Shown here one piece after another: positions 23,070 to 31,060 of a stretch of 64,000 bases of DNA. The DNA comes from a virus. Location: the IMG/VR virus record IMGVR_UViG_3300021180_000006, positions 1-64,000 of that record; one strand, 5' to 3'. Numbering within the stretch: position 1 is the first letter of the stretch; each line of letters opens with the position of its first letter. The notes under the pieces were generated by a model, which was not told where the DNA came from, ran no database searches, and saw only the letters and a program-made list of their open reading frames with translations. A program made the position numbers and the translations under genes.

Positions 23070-23335
23070 ACGAGCCAGATGACATGAGCGACACTGAGAA
23101 GAAGGCAATCACGCGAGAATTCATCGATCGGGCGATCCGCGCCATCCGCAGCAGCCCGGATGATCTCCGCGCCAAGGGCTTAGCCGTGGCCGTGCACAAC
23201 GATTACCGCGTCGATAACAGGCCGCACACCTTCTGGTTGATGACGGACGATAGTGATGGCGCATTCTTCAAAGGCGAGGGCGAAACCGACGCCGAGGCGC
23301 TGGACCAGATTCGGAAACAGGTTGGGGCGTTGTAA
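23066..23335 (+). CDS. hypothetical protein (89 aa)
   Basis: ATG 23066 overlaps the recombinase stop. Acidic N-terminus, then VAVHNDYRVDNRPHTFWLMT and an acidic helical tail; the pattern suggests a small alpha/beta protein. No family recognised. The 71 bases after it contain only a possible 23-codon reading frame. Confidence 0.65.
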   Translation: MNEPDDMSDTEKKAITREFIDRAIRAIRSSPDDLRAKGLAVAVHNDYRVDNRPHTFWLMTDDSDGAFFKGEGETDAEALDQIRKQVGAL

Positions 23336-23406
23336 GCCATGGGTTCGTTCCGGGCGGGAGAGAAAAGCAATTTTGCTTACGTTGTTGTGAAGATGGAGAA
23401 GTTCCA

Positions 23407-23700
23407 ATGAGCATCAAAACCGCCCCGACAACCTCCGCCGGATTCGCCATCCAGTCGCGTCAGTGCGCCACCTGCATCTACCGCAAGGATTTGCCCTGGG
23501 ACATCAAACGCTTGGAAGGGCAGATCGCCGACCCGAAGATGGCGGGTTTCTTCAAAAGCTATCGCGTCTGTCATCACGCCCGACGACTGACCTGCTGCGC
23601 GGGATTCTGGGCGCGGCACAAAAACGATTTCACTTTGGGACAGCTCGCCCAGCGGCTGGGGCTCGTTCGTTTTGTGAAGGACGAAAGCAGGAGCGCATGA
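23407..23700 (+). CDS. Cys-rich phage protein (97 aa)
   Basis: SRQCATCIYRKDLPWDIKRL, YRVCHHARRLTCCAGFWARH: cysteines and histidines positioned for one or two metal sites, followed by a short HTH-like helix (FTLGQLAQRLGLVRFV). Such proteins often accompany the Gp37/Gp68 gene that follows, here with a 4-base overlap. Confidence 0.7.
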   Translation: MSIKTAPTTSAGFAIQSRQCATCIYRKDLPWDIKRLEGQIADPKMAGFFKSYRVCHHARRLTCCAGFWARHKNDFTLGQLAQRLGLVRFVKDESRSA

Positions 23701-24725
23701 GCACGAATTCATCCATCGAATGGACGCGGGGCGACGACGGGACGCCCGGCTGCACCTGGAACCCGGTGGCGGGCTGCACTCTGAAAAGCCCCGGCTGCAA
23801 GAACTGCTACGCCATGCGGATGGCGGCGCGGCTGGAAGCGATGGGGCAGGAGAAATATGCCGGGCTGACGAAGAAGGTCAACGGGCGTTACGTCTGGACG
23901 GGGAAGATCCACCTCGATGAAGAATCGCTCTCGGCCCCGCTGGGCTGGAAGAAACCCCGCCGCGTGTTCGTCAACTCGATGAGCGATTTGTTTCACCCGG
24001 ACGTGTCGTTCGAGTTCATCGACAAAGTGTTCGCGGTGATGGCGCTTTGCCCACAGCACGCCTTCCAGGTTCTGACGAAACGGCCGGAGCGGATGGCGCA
24101 ATACCTCTCAAACGACAATGTGGGGGCGGCGCGTGATGGCGCGACACGGCGGCGAATCGTCTTGGAGATGCACAGATACAACGCTCCGCCAGCCCCTCAA
24201 GAATGGCGAGAGTGCAGCGCCCGAGTGCATTACGGCCACGGTTGGCCCCTCCCCAACATCTGGCTGGGTTGCTCGACCGAGGACCAAACCCGCGCCGACG
24301 AGCGAATCCCGCACCTGCTCAAATGCCCGGCGGCTGTGCGCTTCCTCTCATGCGAGCCGCTGCTGGGGACGATTGATTTATCGCGATGGTTCTTCACTTC
24401 CAAACCAGCGCCTCCAAGAGAAGCGATTTACGACGACAGGCAGACTTGGGACGAGAGCGGAATTCATTGGGTGATCGTCGGCGGTGAAAGCGGACCCAAC
24501 GCCCGCCCCATGGTCCTGGGCTGGGCCAAAGACATCGTCCGCCAGTGCCAGTCTGCCGGCGTCCCCGTGTTCGTGAAGCAACTCGGCGCCCATCCCGTCA
24601 ATCGCGAGGGCCAGCGCTGCCCGAAGATCAAAGACCGCAAAGGGGCCGATCCCGCAGAATGGCCGGCCGAACTTCGCGTGCGAGAATTTCCCCAGGCCCG
24701 AGCCATGCACGAAGGAGCGCCATGA
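23697..24725 (+). CDS. phage Gp37/Gp68 family protein (DUF5131), radical-SAM-like
   Basis: 342 aa from ATG 23697. Signature start: IEWTRGDDGTPGCTWNPVAG, then CTLKSPGCKNCYAMRMAARL, with the cysteine cluster CxxxSPGCxNCYA resembling the radical SAM iron-sulfur motif. Later blocks RRVFVNSMSDLFHPDV, QVLTKRPERMAQYL, LPNIWLGCSTEDQ, RFLSCEPLLG and VIVGGESGPNARPM are all diagnostic. Widespread in phages, biochemical role unproven; probably modifies nucleic acid or a metabolite. Confidence 0.92.
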   Translation: MSTNSSIEWTRGDDGTPGCTWNPVAGCTLKSPGCKNCYAMRMAARLEAMGQEKYAGLTKKVNGRYVWTGKIHLDEESLSAPLGWKKPRRVFVNSMSDLFHPDVSFEFIDKVFAVMALCPQHAFQVLTKRPERMAQYLSNDNVGAARDGATRRRIVLEMHRYNAPPAPQEWRECSARVHYGHGWPLPNIWLGCSTEDQTRADERIPHLLKCPAAVRFLSCEPLLGTIDLSRWFFTSKPAPPREAIYDDRQTWDESGIHWVIVGGESGPNARPMVLGWAKDIVRQCQSAGVPVFVKQLGAHPVNREGQRCPKIKDRKGADPAEWPAELRVREFPQARAMHEGAP

Positions 24726-25147
24726 GCGAAGATCGATCGACTTCAGATCAACCGACGCCGGCGCAGGAGACCCCGGCGCTAGAAGCTCCGCCGCCGCCGC
24801 GCGCCATGAAGACCGACGACGAACTCAAAGCGCTGGCCCGCGACATCTATCAGGGCAGAGTCTTCACCAGCAGCCATATCGCCGACCCGCGCGACGTGGG
24901 GTTGGTGTTCATGGTGCTTTCGCTCGGTGCGAAAATCCCGCCCGACACCGCGTTCGTCTACGAATATCTGGACAAGGCCGGCGAGCGCAGCATCAACGGA
25001 TACCCAACGTTCTTTAGCTGCAAGCTGCTGAACCAGGCCGAAACCGAAAAGCTGATCGGCTATTTCAACGCCATCAAAAACGCGGTCGAACAGGCGATAT
25101 CACCTGCGCTGTCGCCTGCGCCATCAGCGCCGATCGAGGGCACATGA
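24722..25147 (+). CDS. hypothetical protein (141 aa)
   Basis: Coupled to the Gp37-like gene. Disordered Pro/Thr/Ala-rich first 35 residues, then a globular helical domain (KALARDIYQGRVFTSSHIAD, VFMVLSLGAKIP, GYPTFFSCKLLNQAETEKLI) and a Pro/Ser tail. Possibly a small phage regulator. No family recognised. Confidence 0.65.
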   Translation: MSEDRSTSDQPTPAQETPALEAPPPPRAMKTDDELKALARDIYQGRVFTSSHIADPRDVGLVFMVLSLGAKIPPDTAFVYEYLDKAGERSINGYPTFFSCKLLNQAETEKLIGYFNAIKNAVEQAISPALSPAPSAPIEGT

Positions 25148-25160
25148 AAGGAGAGCAACC

Positions 25161-25493
25161 ATGGGCGGTCAATACCAAGACACGTTGAGCAAAGCGGAGG
25201 CGGCGGGAGACGTTGCCGTCAACGACATCCGGATTCACAAGAGCGGCGATGAGGTCCATCTGCACGATGACCAGGCGGGTTTGAAAGTCGCGGTCCCGGC
25301 GCCGGCGTTCAAAGACCAGCTTGCCAATCTGGACGATCCCGACACGCCCTTCGTCACCTTCAGCGATCCCAAGCTGCACACGACGGCGAAGATCGCCAAG
25401 GACGCCAGCGGCGGCGACGTGACGGTCACGATCGAGAAGACCCGGCCATCGGGCCTGTGGGGCAAGCTGAAAGACTTCGCGGGCAAACTGTGA
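25161..25493 (+). CDS. hypothetical protein (110 aa)
   Basis: AGGAG 9 bases before ATG 25161. Reads as a beta-sandwich-like protein (VNDIRIHKSGDEVHLHDDQA, LKVAVPAPAFKDQL) with a short helical end. No cysteine. Function unknown. Confidence 0.65.
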   Translation: MGGQYQDTLSKAEAAGDVAVNDIRIHKSGDEVHLHDDQAGLKVAVPAPAFKDQLANLDDPDTPFVTFSDPKLHTTAKIAKDASGGDVTVTIEKTRPSGLWGKLKDFAGKL

Positions 25494-25504
25494 GGAGGTC
25501 GCCC

Positions 25505-25879
25505 ATGGACCAGCGCTATCAGGAGTTCTATTGCCGGCAAGCCGGCGGCGGCTGTGGGGGATACATCCTGCTGCCGGTGACCAACGCGGGCACATACAAA
25601 TTGAAGTTCATCTGCCCCAAGTGCAAACACGTTCACGACCGGGCGGTGTTTAACGGCGAGATCGTCAATCGCACCGTGGCGGACAGCCACACCATCGAGC
25701 TGTTGCCCACGCTCTCCGCCTGGTCGCCCGAGCCGCGGACGCGGAGCATGCGGGCGATGCACCTGCGACGGCTGCGCGCCCACAAACGGGACTGGCTTCA
25801 ACAGGGAGCGACCCTCGCCAGCAAACCGCGGCATTTCCTCGACGAATCGTGGTTCAATACCCAGGGAGTTCAAGCATGA
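25505..25879 (+). CDS. zinc-ribbon hypothetical protein (124 aa)
   Basis: ATG 25505. Cys pairs CRQAGGGCGGYILL and KFICPKCKHVHDRAVF form a zinc ribbon in the first 50 residues; the second half is basic (MRAMHLRRLRAHKRDW). The stop overlaps the next ATG. Possibly nucleic-acid binding. Confidence 0.7.
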   Translation: MDQRYQEFYCRQAGGGCGGYILLPVTNAGTYKLKFICPKCKHVHDRAVFNGEIVNRTVADSHTIELLPTLSAWSPEPRTRSMRAMHLRRLRAHKRDWLQQGATLASKPRHFLDESWFNTQGVQA

Positions 25880-26313
25880 GCGCCGCCGTCCCGCGAACCA
25901 GCAGGGGTGTCACCTGTTTCGGCAACGTCGATGTCCCGGTCCCCGAATCGCTCCGCCTGATCGAAGATGGCCAGAAGCGCCAGCGGAAAAAGGGAGACGT
26001 GATCTTCTGCATCCTCACGCCGCACGATGGGGACAAGCGGATCGTCTGGAACCGTTTCCGGCTCGATGAGGTCAACGACGCCCGCCAGATGTTCGACGAT
26101 CTTCTGGCCCAGGGGATGATCGCCCACCGCGTCAAGCGCAACGGCGAACCCAGCGCCGAGGTGCTGTCCAGCTTCGATCCGCTCCTGGAGGAGGTGAGTT
26201 TCCTGGACACGGCCGAGGAGCAGCAAACCTTCCCCGGCAGCCGGCTGGCACGCCGAATCGCCGCCGGTGAGGAAGTGGTTTTCCTGCCCCGCAAACAGAT
26301 TGTGGGAGGATGA
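25876..26313 (+). CDS. hypothetical protein (145 aa)
   Basis: Starts ATG 25876. Beta-rich, with KKGDVIFCILTPHDGDKRIV and VWNRFRLDEVNDARQMFDDL. Ends with a basic segment before the next overlapping gene. No family recognised. Confidence 0.65.
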   Translation: MSAAVPRTSRGVTCFGNVDVPVPESLRLIEDGQKRQRKKGDVIFCILTPHDGDKRIVWNRFRLDEVNDARQMFDDLLAQGMIAHRVKRNGEPSAEVLSSFDPLLEEVSFLDTAEEQQTFPGSRLARRIAAGEEVVFLPRKQIVGG

Positions 26314-26315
26314 CC

Positions 26316-27101
26316 ATGGCAATCACCATCGATTACGGCGGGATGAGTTGCGGGCAGACGGGTTATGCCGGAGTGTGGGTCGATCTCTGCGATGGGACGA
26401 CCGCCGCTTCCTGTCCGAGCTGGCAGCCGATCGGCACACAGACGCAGATCCTCTACGACAAATACAAGCCGCAGTTCATCAACCCCTACGCCACCAGCAA
26501 CGCGATGACCGTCACGATCGGCGGCAATGAGTGTGAACAATGGCTGCGGCAGAACATGCACCTCTGGTATCGCAACTTTTACACGGGAAACTGGACGCAA
26601 ACATGGACGCAAATCACCGCTCCGCAGAAAACGCCCGGTGAGCGTCTCCGCGAGATCATCCGCGCCCGCCAGGCCCCGCTGCATCTACCCTCGCACCGCA
26701 AGCTGCTTTTGCCCACCGATGACGCCCGCGAACTCCGCGCCCGCGCCAGCTTCCGCAGAATTGTCGGAGAGCACAACTGGCGCAGCTACTGCGCCCGAGG
26801 TTATGTCTCCGTCCGGGGCAAGAGCGGAAGGGTCTATCAGATTTTCGCCGGCCACGATGTCACCCGCGTCTATGAAGGCGGCCGATTGATCGAGCGCTTG
26901 TGCATCGTGCTTTCGGGGCACTACCCGCCGACCGATTCCATCCTCATGCGCTACGTGATGGTGCTGAGCGACGAGGCGGGATTCTGTAAACAGGCCAACC
27001 GCACGGTCTGCCACGGTGAAAATCCCGCCGTCGTCAGCGAACGCGAAGTCAAAAACGATCTCCTCACCGAATGGCAGCGGATCAAAGGACGGGCAGCATG
27101 A
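26316..27101 (+). CDS. hypothetical protein with conserved C-terminal domain (261 aa)
   Basis: ATG 26316 is favoured by GGGAGGA 5 bases upstream. N-terminal 85 residues hold several Cys and aromatic residues; the C-terminal domain (RRIVGEHNWRSYCARGYVSV, SGRVYQIFAGHDVTRVYEGG, LIERLCIVLSGHYPPTDSIL, MRYVMVLSDEAGFCKQAN) is a module I have seen as a recurring stand-alone or terminal domain in phage and bacterial proteins, function unassigned. So this may be a two-domain fusion. Confidence 0.65.
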   Translation: MAITIDYGGMSCGQTGYAGVWVDLCDGTTAASCPSWQPIGTQTQILYDKYKPQFINPYATSNAMTVTIGGNECEQWLRQNMHLWYRNFYTGNWTQTWTQITAPQKTPGERLREIIRARQAPLHLPSHRKLLLPTDDARELRARASFRRIVGEHNWRSYCARGYVSVRGKSGRVYQIFAGHDVTRVYEGGRLIERLCIVLSGHYPPTDSILMRYVMVLSDEAGFCKQANRTVCHGENPAVVSEREVKNDLLTEWQRIKGRAA

Positions 27102-27763
27102 TCGAATTCACAGACGGCGAAACCCAAGAACTGAAAAACGCCCAGGAAGGCGCCGATCCCGAGGCCAGGGAACTATTCAGACGGCATTTCGACCGGAGTA
27201 ATTATCTTCAAAAGTTGCGCGATCAAAGGGGGATCAGGATCGCGTGGGATATGTGGTCGGTATTGCGTTGGTGGTCGGTTGGCGTCTATTTGGGACGCCG
27301 GGATTTTGCGGCATGGAGGATTGGCGCAGCCGCCATCGAGGCGAGTTGCAGACGGGCCGGCGTCATCCGGTCCGCCGAAGTCGAAGCCGGAAGATTTGGA
27401 GCGGCCGTGGAATCCGCGGTCGGAGAATGCGGAGAATCAGACATGAAGAAGATGAAAACGACAACGGTGCGCGGACAGCGAATCGAAGCTGATGACCTGG
27501 TGGTGGGGCTGATCGACCTGCTGCTTAAAACCGAACGGTCGCTGGAATCGGTGAAGAAGGAACTCGACGCGCATCTGGAAATGATCGCGGAACTCCAGCC
27601 GAAACTGAATCCAGACGGCACGATTACGGTCCTCGCCATGCGGGTCGATGGAGATTCCGCAGACGAGCACCGGGTTACATTGATGCCCATTAAACCCCTA
27701 CCTGAAAAGGACAAGAGGCATGAAGAAGATGATGCCCAAGGTGATTTACGCGATGTGGGATAA
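27098..27763 (+). CDS. hypothetical protein, possibly a repeat-mediated fusion (221 aa)
   Basis: ATG 27098 coupled upstream. Residues 1-70 are charged and helical. Residues about 72-93 (WRIGAAAIEASCRRAGVIRS) come from the 64-bp sequence that also occurs in another frame at 28317-28380. At 27443 an in-frame ATG with GGAG upstream begins a second protein-like part (MKKMKTTTVRGQRIEADDLV, with a coiled-coil LLKTERSLESVKKELDAHLE). Two originally separate genes may have been joined by the duplication. The end overlaps the next gene by 44 bases. Confidence 0.55.
   Translation: MIEFTDGETQELKNAQEGADPEARELFRRHFDRSNYLQKLRDQRGIRIAWDMWSVLRWWSVGVYLGRRDFAAWRIGAAAIEASCRRAGVIRSAEVEAGRFGAAVESAVGECGESDMKKMKTTTVRGQRIEADDLVVGLIDLLLKTERSLESVKKELDAHLEMIAELQPKLNPDGTITVLAMRVDGDSADEHRVTLMPIKPLPEKDKRHEEDDAQGDLRDVG
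27312..27375 (+). repeat. 64-bp perfect direct repeat, copy 1
   Basis: Identical to 28317-28380, 1005 bases away. It begins CATGGAGGATTGGCGCAGCC. Here it is read in the frame giving WRIGAAAIEASCRR. Confidence 0.9.
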
Positions 27764-27926
27764 TGAAGGAACGCGCGACGAGTTTTTGCATACCTCGGAG
27801 GACGCCTCGGAACTAAACGGAATGGACCAATCCTCGAAGGTCGGCGTGTATGAATTCGTCGGCTTCGCTCAGGTGCAGAACGCGACAACGGTGATTCCGC
27901 CGAAATCCAAGCGGGGAAAGCGCTGA
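27720..27926 (+). CDS. hypothetical protein (68 aa)
   Basis: ATG with AAGGACAAGAG upstream. YAMWDNEGTRDEFLHTSED and VGVYEFVGFAQVQN read as a small strand-rich domain, followed by a Lys/Arg tail. No family recognised. Confidence 0.6.
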   Translation: MKKMMPKVIYAMWDNEGTRDEFLHTSEDASELNGMDQSSKVGVYEFVGFAQVQNATTVIPPKSKRGKR

Positions 27927-28013
27927 ACTTCAATGACCCCCTCCCTCCGCCAAAACCCCGCCCGCCGCAGTGTGGTGTTTTAACGGAGCCAAGCCACCAA
28001 CGGAGCACGAGGC

Positions 28014-28217
28014 ATGACCGACCTGCCAACTCCCATTTCCGAGCGCGGTCCGCCGGGACGCTTCCTCTTTTCTCCGTGGCAGATGGGCCAAACGAGATGG
28101 GCACACTCTTTAATGGCGGCACCGGAGGCCGCGGACCAGGACAATGCAGATCACCAACGACGACAAGCGCGCAGCCTGCGCGTTACCGGACGAACCGACA
28201 AGTCTTTTACCCGATGA
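28014..28217 (+). CDS. doubtful small ORF (67 aa)
   Basis: ATG with CACGAGG 4 bases upstream, but sequence composition is poor and it overlaps the better-supported ORF at 28144 by 74 bases. The 87 bases before it (27927-28013) hold no gene. Confidence 0.3.
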   Translation: MTDLPTPISERGPPGRFLFSPWQMGQTRWAHSLMAAPEAADQDNADHQRRQARSLRVTGRTDKSFTR

Positions 28218-28419
28218 CTACCTGATCGAACGCGAGCAGTGGATCGCCCGATTGGAGTCCATCCACCGGCTCAAGAGAGGAATCTGGCGACGACTTCGCG
28301 ACCAGCATGTTCCGCTCATGGAGGATTGGCGCAGCCGCCATCGAGGCGAGTTGCAGACGGGCCGGCGTCATCCGGTCCGCAACGCCGCTTTTAACGTCGA
28401 ACCGACCGAAAGGACTTGA
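28144..28419 (+). CDS. hypothetical protein with repeat-derived C-terminus (91 aa)
   Basis: The first 58 residues (MQITNDDKRAACALPDEP..., DYLIEREQWIARLESIHRLK) look like a helical protein. The next 21 residues (MEDWRSRHRGELQTGRRHPV) are encoded by the 64-bp repeat copy 2. The frame used is different from that in the 27098 gene. No family recognised. Confidence 0.5.
   Translation: MQITNDDKRAACALPDEPTSLLPDDYLIEREQWIARLESIHRLKRGIWRRLRDQHVPLMEDWRSRHRGELQTGRRHPVRNAAFNVEPTERT
28317..28380 (+). repeat. 64-bp perfect direct repeat, copy 2
   Basis: Exact copy of 27312-27375, here read as MEDWRSRHRGELQTGRR. A perfect match across 64 bases implies recent duplication or gene conversion. Confidence 0.9.
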
Positions 28420-28422
28420 TCG

Positions 28423-29484
28423 GTGCCACGACGCGCTTCGCCGCAGATCGATTTTCATGCGCTCGATTGGGTCGATGACTCGTTCGAGCTTTGCGGGTTT
28501 CAGTTGCAGATGCGCCTTTTAATGCTCAACCCGGACCGTCCCGGCTACCTGCCGACCCACCGTTGCGCTGACAACGACGAATTCGTGGCCCGAAAATTCG
28601 GGACCGACGTCGCCACGGTCGCAGCCCAGGTTCGCGCACTAAGTCAACGGGGCCTACTGGCGTTCAGCGACACTGGCCTTCTGCACGATCCGCAGATCCT
28701 CGCCCAGTTCATCGGGCAACAGAGGATTGATCGGGATCGAGACGCCGTCGCCGCCCGCGTCCGCCGCCATCGCGAAAACAAAGCGTTACGTAACGCGTTA
28801 CATCCACCGTTACGTAACGCGTTACATGCGGCGCAACGTCCCCCGCCCCCTGGCCCTTTCCCCCCCCCCACTCCCCCCTTACCCCAAACCCCTTCCCCCG
28901 AGGTTGCTGCGCAACCTTGCGTCGGCGTTCCGCCGATCGCGGGAAACGCGCAAACGCCAGCCGCGGAAGGGCAAAAGCCGCAAACCAGATCGCGAGCGGC
29001 GATCGGGGCGATGCACCGCAAACTCGATGGCGAGGTGAGCGAATACCGCACGTTGACCGACCACTGGTGTCTGCGCAAGCGCGAGCGGATTCCCGGTTAT
29101 GTCTTCACCAAACGCGACGGCGCAATTTTTGCGCAGATCTGGGAGCGGATCGGCGGCAAGACGGCGGCGCGGCCGGCGGAAAACCAGATGGCGTTGCCGG
29201 TGGGCAAGCTGCTGATCGACCTGTTCTTCGGCGATTCCATGCTCCGCGGCCACGACATCCGCACTCTCGCGCACGATCTGGATCATTATCTCGAACGGGC
29301 CTCGCGCCCGGATGGAGCGAAGCATGTCCTCAATGCCCGAGCAAAACCGACCGCCGCCCAGCGCGGAGAATACGCCAGCGATGTCCCCATCATCGTCCAC
29401 GGCTATGGAGGTCAACGTGCAGCGTCCGAGCCTCAAGGAAAGACTGCGGCGGCTGATCGCGCAAAAGACCGAGCGACCGCCTGA
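28423..29484 (+). CDS. phage replication initiator / replisome organiser (353 aa)
   Basis: GTG start at 28423 close to the previous stop. The N-terminal domain (ALDWVDDSFELCGFQLQMRL, FVARKFGTDVATVAAQVRAL, RGLLAFSDTGLLHD) has the winged-helix pattern of phage replisome organisers. It is followed by a basic helix RVRRHRENKALRNALH, a Pro-rich linker (about 137-180) and a C-terminal domain. It is directly followed by a DnaC-like loader, as lambda O by P. The linker DNA carries two 20-bp palindromic repeats (28784-28827), so the replication origin probably lies inside the gene. Assignment is by architecture and context. Confidence 0.7.
   Translation: MPRRASPQIDFHALDWVDDSFELCGFQLQMRLLMLNPDRPGYLPTHRCADNDEFVARKFGTDVATVAAQVRALSQRGLLAFSDTGLLHDPQILAQFIGQQRIDRDRDAVAARVRRHRENKALRNALHPPLRNALHAAQRPPPPGPFPPPTPPLPQTPSPEVAAQPCVGVPPIAGNAQTPAAEGQKPQTRSRAAIGAMHRKLDGEVSEYRTLTDHWCLRKRERIPGYVFTKRDGAIFAQIWERIGGKTAARPAENQMALPVGKLLIDLFFGDSMLRGHDIRTLAHDLDHYLERASRPDGAKHVLNARAKPTAAQRGEYASDVPIIVHGYGGQRAASEPQGKTAAADRAKDRATA
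28784..28827 (+). repeat. iteron-like palindromic repeats, candidate replication origin
   Basis: Two identical copies of CGTTACGTAACGCGTTACAT at 28784-28803 and 28808-28827 (24-base period). Each holds the palindrome CGTTACGTAACG. They lie in the centre of the initiator gene, with an A-rich stretch (AAAACAAAG) before and a long C-rich tract after. Placement matches the iterons in lambda-type O genes. Confidence 0.7.
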
Positions 29485-30088
29485 ATCGGATGATCTCCGT
29501 CGCGAGCGCGAAGCCCGGCGGCGCATTGATGCACTGGCCCTGCGGCGCGCCAGCGGTATCGAACAGGAGAAAATGTTTCGCGAGGCCGAACTGCGACACC
29601 TCGATATCCGGTTGCCGGCGGAATTCCGGGCGCTGGCGGCGCGGCTTCATTCGCTGCTGGACCAGCCGGAATTGATCGCCATTGCCGGCGATCGCGGACG
29701 CGGCAAGACGTGGCTGGGCTGCGGATTGATAAACGCCTTCTGCGATGCCCTGCGCCCGGCCATCTATCGGCGGACAGCGCGATTCTTCGAGGAGCTTTCG
29801 ACCGCAGACTGGTCGGATAAGGAATGGGTCAGACGGAATTACGTGACGCCTGAATTACTGGTGCTGGACGAGGTTCAGGTGCGCGATGCCGATCGGGTTT
29901 GGCAGGACAACGAATTGACGACGTTGATCGACCGCCGCTATGCCCGCTGCTCCGCGACGCTTCTGCTGAGCAACTTCACCCCGGAAATGCTGGCCAACAA
30001 TCTTGGTGAGAGCATTCAGCGCCGGTTGAGCGAATCGGGCGGCACCTGGCCGACGCCGTGGCCCAGGATCAAGGAGATTCTGACGTGA
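29324..30088 (+). CDS. DnaC-like AAA+ helicase loader (254 aa)
   Basis: ATG 29324 has GGAG 6 bases upstream but overlaps the initiator gene by 161 bases; ATG 29405 is an alternative without a ribosome site. After a disordered N-terminus and a charged helical stretch come Walker [12 protein letters not shown] (Lys128), Walker [11 protein letters not shown], sensor I TLLLSNFT and Arg-finger region [13 protein letters not shown]. This order is characteristic of the DnaC/IstB branch that loads DnaB-type helicase at an origin. Context beside the initiator supports it. Confidence 0.85.
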   Translation: MSSMPEQNRPPPSAENTPAMSPSSSTAMEVNVQRPSLKERLRRLIAQKTERPPESDDLRREREARRRIDALALRRASGIEQEKMFREAELRHLDIRLPAEFRALAARLHSLLDQPELIAIAGDRGRGKTWLGCGLINAFCDALRPAIYRRTARFFEELSTADWSDKEWVRRNYVTPELLVLDEVQVRDADRVWQDNELTTLIDRRYARCSATLLLSNFTPEMLANNLGESIQRRLSESGGTWPTPWPRIKEILT

Positions 30089-30116
30089 TCAACCTTCGGC
30101 GTCGGTTGCGCCGGAC

Positions 30117-30182
30117 CCGCCGGTGCGTGGGAGGCACTCCCGGTCCCAACCGGTGCTCTCCCGCGTACCCGGCGGCGTTTTT
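30117..30182 (+). terminator. long hairpin with T-tract before csrA
   Basis: Stem arms 30117-30133 and 30158-30175 pair over 17 base pairs with one bulged C and G-U pairs; the apical part (GCAC...GTGC, CCGGT...ACCGG) extends it. TTTTT follows at 30178-30182. It can end transcription of the replication genes; because it lies directly upstream of the csrA ribosome site it might also act as an attenuator. Confidence 0.75.
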
Positions 30183-30197
30183 GAAAGGAGTCGCCTC

Positions 30198-30455
30198 ATG
30201 CTAGTCCTTTCCCGACAGCGCGACGAGAAGATCATGATCGGCGACGACATCACCATCACGATCGTCGATATCCGTGGCGACAAGGTGCGCCTGGGCATCG
30301 AGGCCCCCAAGCACCTGCCGGTCCATCGCCTGGAGGTGTACCTTGAGATTCAGAGAGAAGAACGTCAACGCCAACGCGATGAACGCCAACAACAATCGTC
30401 CGCGCCTCCGACACCGGCGGATGCGCCGCGCGATCCTCCGTCGGGGAGTCCCTGA
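30198..30455 (+). CDS. csrA: CsrA-family RNA-binding translational regulator
   Basis: ATG 30198 with AAAGGAG 7 bases upstream. Residues 1-53 follow CsrA throughout: [52 protein letters not shown]. Leu4 and Arg44, the key RNA-contact residues, are both present. The 30-residue C-terminal extension is Gln/Arg then Pro-rich, longer than most CsrA. The homodimer binds GGA motifs at ribosome sites. The gene's own AAGGAG may be an autoregulation target. Its place in a phage operon suggests it retunes host or phage translation. Confidence 0.93.
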   Translation: MLVLSRQRDEKIMIGDDITITIVDIRGDKVRLGIEAPKHLPVHRLEVYLEIQREERQRQRDERQQQSSAPPTPADAPRDPPSGSP

Positions 30456-30456
30456 G

Positions 30457-30852
30457 ATGGGCCGGCGCCGCACGCCACACCGTTTCGATCCCGATCTGTT
30501 CAACCGATCCGGTGAACGACTTCCCCGTCCGCTCGATCTGGAGGGCGCGTTCATCTGCCCGCTTCCCAAGAACCCGGCGGAGCAGAAGCAAATCCCGGCG
30601 GTAAAGGCGATCAGGCTGGAGGACAAGCTCTGGGTGGTCGAGAGCGCCGCCTGGCGCAAGGATGGCAGCGTGAAGGCGATCCTGCGAAAGCTCCAGGAGA
30701 GGGGGAGATCAGGGGAGGGGGCGAAAGGGAGAGAAGACGAACCTTGGACCGGGTGCCGGGTGAAGGTCGGGAAGAAGGTGATGGTGATCGGGCCGGTGGG
30801 GGAGAGCAGAAGTGTGGTGTTTTCAAATGCAAAGGAGTCCATCCATGAGTGA
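30457..30852 (+). CDS. hypothetical protein (131 aa)
   Basis: ATG 30457, 1 base after csrA, with GGGGAG 10 bases upstream. Starts MGRRRTPHRFDPDLFNRSGE; beta-rich central part. A G-rich repeat (about 30703-30740) is inserted in frame and adds a Gly/Glu/Arg linker (ERGRSGEGAKGRED). The rest of the fold continues after it, so the insertion is tolerated. No family recognised. Confidence 0.6.
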   Translation: MGRRRTPHRFDPDLFNRSGERLPRPLDLEGAFICPLPKNPAEQKQIPAVKAIRLEDKLWVVESAAWRKDGSVKAILRKLQERGRSGEGAKGREDEPWTGCRVKVGKKVMVIGPVGESRSVVFSNAKESIHE

Positions 30853-31060
30853 ATCCGGATTTGGCCGTCGCCCCAGCAGCGTTGCATCGGGCAATTCCCG
30901 CGCCCGCGCCCTCACCTCGCGGGCCGCGGCGCAGCTCGGCGCGGAGCAGTTCAGCGACCAGAAAACCGACCATGAAGCCCATCCCCGGCGCAAGCCCTAC
31001 GCCCCCGAGGACGTGTTCCGCGTCGAGGGAACGGGAATCCGATTCGTGGTGCCATCATGA
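30845..31060 (+). CDS. small basic hypothetical protein (71 aa)
   Basis: ATG 30845 with AAAGGAG 7 bases upstream. Ser/Arg/Ala-rich, no cysteine; ends YAPEDVFRVEGTGIRFVVPS. Coupled by overlap with neighbours. Confidence 0.6.
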   Translation: MSESGFGRRPSSVASGNSRARALTSRAAAQLGAEQFSDQKTDHEAHPRRKPYAPEDVFRVEGTGIRFVVPS

